This document shows positions 59,086-64,000 of a stretch of DNA of 64,000 bases, piece by piece. The position numbers were made by a program, and so were the translations under genes. Location of the stretch: assembly GCF_002305855.1 (NCBI RefSeq), contig NZ_CP022163.1, forward strand, positions 1,240,292 to 1,304,291. Direction: 5' to 3'. The notes under the pieces were generated by a model, which saw only the letters and a list, made by a program, of their open reading frames with translations, searched no databases and was not told where the DNA came from. This DNA comes from Melittangium boletus DSM 14713. GTDB lineage: Bacteria; Myxococcota; Myxococcia; Myxococcales; Myxococcaceae. The first letter of the stretch is position 1. Every line of letters begins with the position of its first letter.

Positions 59086-60795
59086 TTACGCACCTATACC
59101 CAGGAGAAGGACCTCGGGGACATCGACATGGCGCGAGCGGAGCCATTCCCCGAGCGCCTTGCCCTGGGGATCGAAGCGCGTCGAGGAGGAGACGCCCTCG
59201 CCCAGCAAGCCGTCGATGACGAAGTTCATCCCCCGTAGCCGGGGAAAGAGGTGCCGCTGGAGGGGGAGGTTCTGGACTTCGGGGAGCAACTCGCGGAGCA
59301 GCTCCGGAGTGAGCGTGTGCGCGAGCCAGCTCCAGGCCGCGTCCGTGCGGACCCAGAGGCCGATGTTCGCGGTCCCTCCCTTGTCCCCACTGCGCGCGGC
59401 GGCGATCCGCCCCAGGGGCACCCGGCGAATGGGGCCGGGGGGCAGCGGAGCGGGCAGTGGCGGCGGCTCCACCTCCGCGAGGGCGAGTGTCCGGGGGGCG
59501 TGGGGAATGACCACCCGCGCGCCTTCCTCCGGAACGGCGACGTGCTCGACGAGCGCCGCGTCGACGTACGCCGGCGTGTAGACCCCATAGGGCAGACCAT
59601 CGGTGGGGGGCGTGGTCATCGTGAAGCCCGGGTAGCTCGCCAGCGCGAGTTCGATGGCCGCGCCACTGAAGGCGCGCCCTACCCGCTTCTCCTCCGGATC
59701 CTTCGCCACGACGCGCAGGAACGCGGCCGCCTGCTCCTCCGTGGGGGCATCCTCCCGGTCCGTCCGCACGAGCGTCCAATGCAGCTCTCGGGGCGGGGTG
59801 GGCAGGGCGGCCTCGAACTGCTCACGCACCAGCCGGGCCTTGTGCTCGATGTCGAGCCCCACGAGCACGAAGGTCATCTCGTTGCGGAAGCCGCCGAGGC
59901 GGTTCAGACAGACTTTCAGCGTGGGAGGAGGAGGCTCGCCGCGCACGCCGGAGATCCGGACACGGTCGCGTCCCACATCGGTGAGTTCCACGGTGTCGAA
60001 GCGCGCCGTCACATCGGGCCCCGCGTACCGGGCGCCTCCGATTTCGTAGAGCAGCTGCGCGAGCACCGTATCCACGGACACCGCGCCGCCCGAGCCCTCA
60101 TGCTTGGTGATGATGGACGTGCCGTCGGCATGGATCTCCGCGAGGGGAAAGCCCGGGCGGCGCACGTCGATCTCCGTGAAGAACGAGTAGTTGCCCCCCG
60201 TGGCCTGGGCGCCGCACTCGAGGACGTGGCCCGCGGCCATGGCACCCGCGAGGCAGTCCCAATCCTCGCGTCCCCAGCCGAAGTGGGCCGCCGCCGGACC
60301 CACGACGAGCGAGGCATCCGTCACGCGTCCGGTGACGACGATATCGGCTCCGGCGCGCAGGCACTCGGCGATCCCCCACGCGCCCAGGTAGGCATTGGCC
60401 GTGAGCGGAGCGCCCAGTCCGAGCGCACCGGCCCGCGCCAGCAGCTCATCTCCCTCGACGTGCGCCACCCGGACCGGAAGGCCCAGCCGCGCGGCGAGGG
60501 CCCGGAGCGCCGCCGCCAGGCCCGCGGGGTTCAACCCTCCGGCGTTGGTGACAATCCGCACCCGCTTCTCCACGGCGAGCGCCAGGCACTGCTCCATCTG
60601 CCGGAGGAAGGTCTTCGCGTAGCCCCCATTCGGATCCTTCATCCGATCCCGGCCGAGGATGAGCATCGTGAGCTCGGCGAGATAATCCCCGGTGAGGACA
60701 TCGAGGGGGCCGCCCTCGAGCATCTCGCGAAAGGCCGAGAAGCGATCTCCGTAGAAGCCCGAGGCATTGCCGACACGAAGGGGGGAGGTGCTCAT
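59086..60795 (-). CDS. AtuA-like (DUF1446) protein, acyclic terpene/acyl-CoA catabolism type
   Basis: A 569-residue cytosolic protein. Residues about 1-440 match DUF1446/AtuA: NASGFYGDRFSAFREML, DYLAELTMLILGR, TNAGGLNPAGLAAALR, VTGRVTDASLVVGPAAAHFGW, GGNYSFFTEID. The last 110 residues are the separate AtuA-like ferredoxin-fold domain (LGRIAAARSGDKGGTANIGLWVRT). AtuA is encoded with geranyl-CoA carboxylase genes in Pseudomonas, where its exact role is not known. Here no carboxylase is adjacent; the divergent gene is an SDR, so a catabolic link is only possible. The start at 60795 gives the family-typical N-terminus. Confidence 0.87.
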   Translation of the reverse strand: MSTSPLRVGNASGFYGDRFSAFREMLEGGPLDVLTGDYLAELTMLILGRDRMKDPNGGYAKTFLRQMEQCLALAVEKRVRIVTNAGGLNPAGLAAALRALAARLGLPVRVAHVEGDELLARAGALGLGAPLTANAYLGAWGIAECLRAGADIVVTGRVTDASLVVGPAAAHFGWGREDWDCLAGAMAAGHVLECGAQATGGNYSFFTEIDVRRPGFPLAEIHADGTSIITKHEGSGGAVSVDTVLAQLLYEIGGARYAGPDVTARFDTVELTDVGRDRVRISGVRGEPPPPTLKVCLNRLGGFRNEMTFVLVGLDIEHKARLVREQFEAALPTPPRELHWTLVRTDREDAPTEEQAAAFLRVVAKDPEEKRVGRAFSGAAIELALASYPGFTMTTPPTDGLPYGVYTPAYVDAALVEHVAVPEEGARVVIPHAPRTLALAEVEPPPLPAPLPPGPIRRVPLGRIAAARSGDKGGTANIGLWVRTDAAWSWLAHTLTPELLRELLPEVQNLPLQRHLFPRLRGMNFVIDGLLGEGVSSSTRFDPQGKALGEWLRSRHVDVPEVLLLGIGA

Positions 60796-60886
60796 GCACG
60801 AGACATAACACCGGCGCGGGACGGCGAGCGGCGACGACAGTTCTTCTTTGGAGTATGGATTTTCCTCATACAAACAAAACCAACTA

Positions 60887-60907
60887 GAAAAAATATTTAT
60901 ACACTCC
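60887..60907 (+). promoter_or_regulatory. AT-rich promoter-like motif upstream of SDR gene
   Basis: GAAAAAATATTTATACACTC, 26 bases before the ATG at 60933, in a strongly AT-rich spacer between divergent genes. TATACA could be a -10 element. The string is nearly identical to the one at 50511-50532 upstream of the GH87-like gene. Confidence 0.45.
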
Positions 60908-60932
60908 CCTTTCAGAAGGCTACACTCACTCC

Positions 60933-61742
60933 ATGAAGACTCTCATGGATCGCACGGCAGTGGTCACAGGCGCGGCCAGCGGTATCGGCAAGGCATTGGC
61001 ACACCGTCTCGCCGCGGAGGGTTGCCATCTGGCGCTCGTGGACATCAATGGAGAGGCGCTGGAGCGTGTCCGCGCCGAGCTGGCGCCCACCGGACGAACC
61101 GTCTCCCTTCACGTCGCCAACGTCGCCGACCGTTCCCGCATGCTCGCACTGCCCGAGGACGTGCTCGCCGCTCACGGGCATGTACACCTGCTCGTCAACA
61201 ACGCGGGGGTGTCACTGGCGGGCCGGTTCGAGGAGGTATCGCTCGAGGATATGGATTGGATCTTCGGCGTGAACTTCTGGGGCGTGGTCCACGGGTGCAA
61301 GGCATTCCTGCCGCATCTGCGGCGCGAGCCCGAGGCGCACATCGTCAACCTGTGCAGCTCCTTCGGGCTGCTGGGATTCGCGGGCAAGACGGGCTACAGC
61401 GCCACGAAGTTCGCGGTGCGCGGCTTCAGCGAATCACTCCGGGCTGAACTGCTCGGGAGTCCGGTGGGCCTCACCGCCGTGTATCCCGGGGCGGTGGATA
61501 CGACCATCGTGCGCACGGGACGCGTGGTGAACGAAGCGCAACGTGAGGCCGAGGCGCGCTTCATCACCGGCCGCGCCATCCCGAGCGAGCGGGTCGCGAG
61601 CCGCATCGTCCGCGGCATCCAGCGCAAGTCCGCGCGAGTCCTGGTGGGCCTCGATTACCATCTCATCGATTGGATGGCCCGGCTGTCGCCCGAGCTGTCC
61701 CAGGAGGTGACCGCGAGGCTGTCCCAGCGCATGCCTTTCTGA
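60933..61742 (+). CDS. Short-chain dehydrogenase
   Basis: A 269-residue classical SDR: TGAASGIG (13-20) for NAD(P) binding, LLVNNAGVS, catalytic Ser in VNLCSSFG, and YSATK with the Tyr/Lys pair, then PGAVDT. The C-terminal part (RIVRGIQRKSARVLVGLDYHLIDWMARLSP) is that of the group with acetoin- or sphinganine-reductase-like members that associate with membranes. It is divergent from the AtuA-like gene and is followed by an alpha/beta hydrolase, so a lipid or terpene pathway is conceivable. The promoter-like motif upstream ends 26 bases before the ATG. Confidence 0.88.
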   Translation: MKTLMDRTAVVTGAASGIGKALAHRLAAEGCHLALVDINGEALERVRAELAPTGRTVSLHVANVADRSRMLALPEDVLAAHGHVHLLVNNAGVSLAGRFEEVSLEDMDWIFGVNFWGVVHGCKAFLPHLRREPEAHIVNLCSSFGLLGFAGKTGYSATKFAVRGFSESLRAELLGSPVGLTAVYPGAVDTTIVRTGRVVNEAQREAEARFITGRAIPSERVASRIVRGIQRKSARVLVGLDYHLIDWMARLSPELSQEVTARLSQRMPF

Positions 61743-61792
61743 CGAGGCTCCCCCGCACTTCATGCCAACCCACTAGAAAACCGAGCAAACGA

Positions 61793-62785
61793 TTGTCGCG
61801 ACGGGCGAAGATTTTGTCATGGGTCGGATTGAGCCTCGCGGTCTTGCTGATGGGACTGACCGCCTTGAGCCTGATGGCCAGCCCGATTGGCTACTGGCGC
61901 AGTCCCGAAGGCCAGCGGGAATACGAGTCCGCGTACAAAGACGCCATGCGACGTCTGCCGCCGGTCAGCAAGACCTACGACGTCGAGACCGACTTCGGCA
62001 CGGTGCGGGTGTACCAATGGACAGACGAGCAGACCGCCGCCCAAACCCCCATCCTGCTGCTGCCCGGTCGGCTCTCGGGGGTGCCGATGTGGGAGAAGAA
62101 CATCAAGGACCTGATAGCCGAACGACCCGTCTACGCCGTCGACGCCATCGGCGACAGTGGAATGAGCGTGCAAACCCAACGCATCGCTGGAGATGCCGAC
62201 CAAGCCAGATGGGTGGAGCAGACCCTGAACGGGCCCGGCCTCAAGCGCGTCCACCTGGCGGGCCATTCCTTTGGCGGTTGGACGGCGGCCAATTATGCCT
62301 CGCGGTATCCAGACCGCGTCGCATCGCTGTCGCTCATGGAGCCGGTACGAACCTTTGAGGATATGCGCTTGGAGATCTACCTGCGCAGCATCCCGGCGTC
62401 GCTGCCGTTCTTGCCGCGAAGCTGGCGCGACCAGTTCCTGACCGAAGTCGGCGGCACCACCGAGCTGGATCCGAACGACCCGATGACGCGCATGATCTCC
62501 GCTGCCAGCAAGCACTATGCCGTGGCGCTGCCATTCCCAGGCAGGATCAAGCCGGAGCAGATGCGCGCCTGGCCCATGCCGGTCTTTGTCGCCCTGGGTG
62601 CCAAGAGCGCCATGCACGACTCGGCGAAAGCCGTCGAAGTCGCCAAGGACAACGTCCGCCATCTCGAGGTCAGCAACTGGCCAGACGGCACCCACTCCTT
62701 GCCCATGGAAGAACCCGACAAGATGGATGCCTTGTTACTGGCCTTCATGCGCCGGGCCGAACAGGCCTCGAACCTTGAGGAGTGA
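61793..62785 (+). CDS. Membrane-anchored alpha/beta hydrolase
   Basis: A 330-residue hydrolase with an N-terminal hydrophobic anchor (about 8-30) and the alpha/beta fold: nucleophile elbow GHSFGGW (about 155-161), acid after LGAKSAMHDS and catalytic His in DGTHSLPMEEP near residue 303. It hydrolyses esters, lactones or similar. No ATG precedes the anchor; the TTG at 61793 is the best start (MSRRAKILSW), with a weak GAG upstream. It overlaps the convergent SDR gene by 41 bases at the 3' end. Confidence 0.82.
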   Translation: MSRRAKILSWVGLSLAVLLMGLTALSLMASPIGYWRSPEGQREYESAYKDAMRRLPPVSKTYDVETDFGTVRVYQWTDEQTAAQTPILLLPGRLSGVPMWEKNIKDLIAERPVYAVDAIGDSGMSVQTQRIAGDADQARWVEQTLNGPGLKRVHLAGHSFGGWTAANYASRYPDRVASLSLMEPVRTFEDMRLEIYLRSIPASLPFLPRSWRDQFLTEVGGTTELDPNDPMTRMISAASKHYAVALPFPGRIKPEQMRAWPMPVFVALGAKSAMHDSAKAVEVAKDNVRHLEVSNWPDGTHSLPMEEPDKMDALLLAFMRRAEQASNLEE

Positions 62786-63569
62786 GGTGATAGCGCGAGG
62801 CGACCTCACCAGACATGATCGCCTTCATGAACGCGACGCGCGCCGTCTCCAAGGAGTTCCAGGTCCGCACGTCCGGCATGGATGGCACGGTCACCTCCTC
62901 CCCCGCCTCGAGCCCGGCGAGCGCCGCGTCCACGAGCTGCTCGGCGGTGAGATAGGCCTCGGTCGGAAACACCGAGTCGCTCAGGCCCTGCGACGAGAAG
63001 AACTCGGTGCGGATGGGCCCGGGCATGACGAGCTGGATCCGGATCGGCCTGCCCGCGTACTCCATCTGCAGGGACCGGGTGAAGTTCAGGACGTAGGCCT
63101 TGGATGCGCTGTAGACGGCGCTCCCCGCCGACGGCAGATGTGCCACGACCGAGCCGATGTTCACCAGGGCGCCCGCATCGCGCTTGCGGAAGGATGTCAG
63201 CGCCGCGTGCGACAGGCGCGTGACGGCGGTGATGTTCAACTTGATGATGCGCTCGAGCTGGTCGGCGGTCATCTCGGCGCTCTTGCCCAGCCCCCCCGCC
63301 CCGGCGTTGTTGACGAGCAGGGCCACGTCATCGGCCGCGACGCGCTTCTCGACGTCCGCCAGGCCCGAGGGACTCTCGAGGTCCGCGACGAGCGTCTTCA
63401 CGCTCACCCCGTGCTCGCGGGACAATTCCTCCTGGAGGCGGGCGAGCCTGTCGGGCCGACGCGCCACCAGCAACAGCGGATGGCCGCGCGCCGCCAGTCG
63501 TTCCGCATAGACAGCGCCAATCCCCGAAGACGCCCCGGTGACAACCGCCAGACCCTTGTCCTTGCCCAT
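62745..63569 (-). CDS. Short-chain dehydrogenase
   Basis: A 274-residue classical SDR (TGASSGIG at about 11-18, LLVNNAGAGG, VNIGSVVAH, YSASK, VMPGPIRTEFF). It is of the type annotated as YdfG/DltE-like. AAAGGA about 10 bases before the ATG supports the start. Its 3' end overlaps the convergent hydrolase by 41 bases. The gene 40 bases upstream (tautomerase) reads the same way, so they are probably one operon. Confidence 0.87.
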   Translation of the reverse strand: MGKDKGLAVVTGASSGIGAVYAERLAARGHPLLLVARRPDRLARLQEELSREHGVSVKTLVADLESPSGLADVEKRVAADDVALLVNNAGAGGLGKSAEMTADQLERIIKLNITAVTRLSHAALTSFRKRDAGALVNIGSVVAHLPSAGSAVYSASKAYVLNFTRSLQMEYAGRPIRIQLVMPGPIRTEFFSSQGLSDSVFPTEAYLTAEQLVDAALAGLEAGEEVTVPSMPDVRTWNSLETARVAFMKAIMSGEVASRYHLTPQGSRPVRPGA

Positions 63570-63609
63570 GATGATGCGTCCTTTCACGTCGATGCTTCGG
63601 TGACCTGCC

Positions 63610-64000
63610 TCAAACATGAGTCCTGGGTGAGGCCTTGTTCTCCGCCTTCCACCGCCGCTCGTCCTCCGTACCCGCTCGGGGCGGCCGAAAGCCCTGGACC
63701 GTCCAGATGTCGAAGGGCGTCTCGTCGACATGGAACTCCCAGTCGAAGCCTCGCTCCTGGATGAAGGGCGCGAGCGCGGCATCGACCTTGGCGAGGAATC
63801 GCGTCTTGGCCTCGTCCGAATCCAGCGTGCGTGCGATGTGATCCGCGGTGATCCGAACGAAATTCTTCGTCGGCTCTCCGCCGATGTAGAACGCGTCCGC
63901 CGCGACCTCCTCGAAGATCACACCGACGTAGAACCTCGGCAGGACCGAGTAGATGTCTGTGATTCTCTGGGAAAGGGCGCGTTTGTCCTCACCGGTGAAC
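63610..64000 (-). CDS. Tautomerase-family protein, N-terminus beyond right edge
   Basis: About 129 residues of a protein that continues past the window. Visible blocks are FTGEDKRALSQRITDIYSVL, LPRFYVGVIFEEV, FYIGGEPTKNFVRI and RGFDWEFHVDETPFDIWTVQG, which match fungal- and myxobacterial-type large tautomerases related to cis-3-chloroacrylic acid dehalogenase. The catalytic N-terminal Pro would lie just outside. The product probably isomerises or hydrates unsaturated acids, but the substrate is unknown. It is followed by an SDR gene. Confidence 0.82.
   Translation of the reverse strand, partial: FTGEDKRALSQRITDIYSVLPRFYVGVIFEEVAADAFYIGGEPTKNFVRITADHIARTLDSDEAKTRFLAKVDAALAPFIQERGFDWEFHVDETPFDIWTVQGFRPPRAGTEDERRWKAENKASPRTHV

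Noticed and set aside
1..64000. tRNA, rRNA or CRISPR array
   Set aside because: No cloverleaf, rRNA block or regular spacer-repeat array was noticed on either strand; the only tandem array is the protein-coding one at 3167-3300.

Overview
The window is a GC-rich, strongly GC3-biased bacterial chromosome segment. It is most consistent with a myxobacterium of the Cystobacterineae type (Archangium, Cystobacter, Melittangium or Stigmatella-like). Supporting signs are a DUF2381 secreted protein paired with a membrane-anchored Ser/Thr kinase, a very long kinase/cyclase-like/AAA/TPR fusion protein, a Tox-REase-5/Imm52 toxin-immunity pair in a lipoprotein context, many secreted lipoproteins, and a set of enzymes and lectins aimed at fungal cell walls. 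Genus and species cannot be fixed from the sequence alone.

Layout. 1-5.9 kb: tail of an ISAs1-like transposase, a Tsx-like outer-membrane channel, two secreted unknowns (one with a perfect 10-residue tandem repeat), an Fe(II)/2OG oxygenase and a BMP-type nucleoside-binding lipoprotein. 5.9-16.8 kb: a desaturase/PAP2 lipid operon, a CBS protein, an RpoH-like sigma factor, a pentapeptide-repeat protein, a sensor kinase, an HExxH protein, the CstA/YbdD pyruvate-uptake pair, a beta-helix lipoprotein and a DUF1360 protein. 17-21.4 kb: an iron module of DUF3325-DUF3649-PepSY (overlapping start/stop codons) convergent with a TonB siderophore receptor that has a good Fur box. 21.5-25.9 kb: a kelch lipoprotein, then the DUF2381 gene (apparent CTG start) and its kinase. 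25.9-30.5 kb: an accessory toxin-immunity island bounded by two 108-bp direct repeats, one of which is the 3' end of the kinase gene. 30.5-35.5 kb: a coupled operon (SRPBCC, amidohydrolase, NTF2-like), an aldo/keto reductase and small proteins. 35.5-46.2 kb: the giant kinase, a 2OG dioxygenase, an ECF42-like sigma factor, an ABC exporter, ThuA-ricin, DGPF and DoxX proteins. 46.2-59 kb: secreted proteins including a GH19 chitinase, a GH87-like alpha-1,3-glucanase, a ricin-thaumatin fusion, plus SDR enzymes. 59-64 kb: an AtuA-like protein, two SDRs, an alpha/beta hydrolase and a partial tautomerase.

How the genes may work together. The right half looks like a predation or saprophytic region: chitin, alpha-1,3-glucan and probably beta-glucan-binding activities are encoded within 16 kb, and the chitinase and glucanase share an 18-base motif upstream. 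The 26-30.5 kb island looks like a kin-discrimination locus with history: a truncated older immunity gene, a degraded IS, an intact immunity gene and a nuclease-toxin lipoprotein whose original start codon seems to have been removed at the repeat junction. This island is the best candidate for something not yet described. No tRNA, rRNA or CRISPR was recognised.
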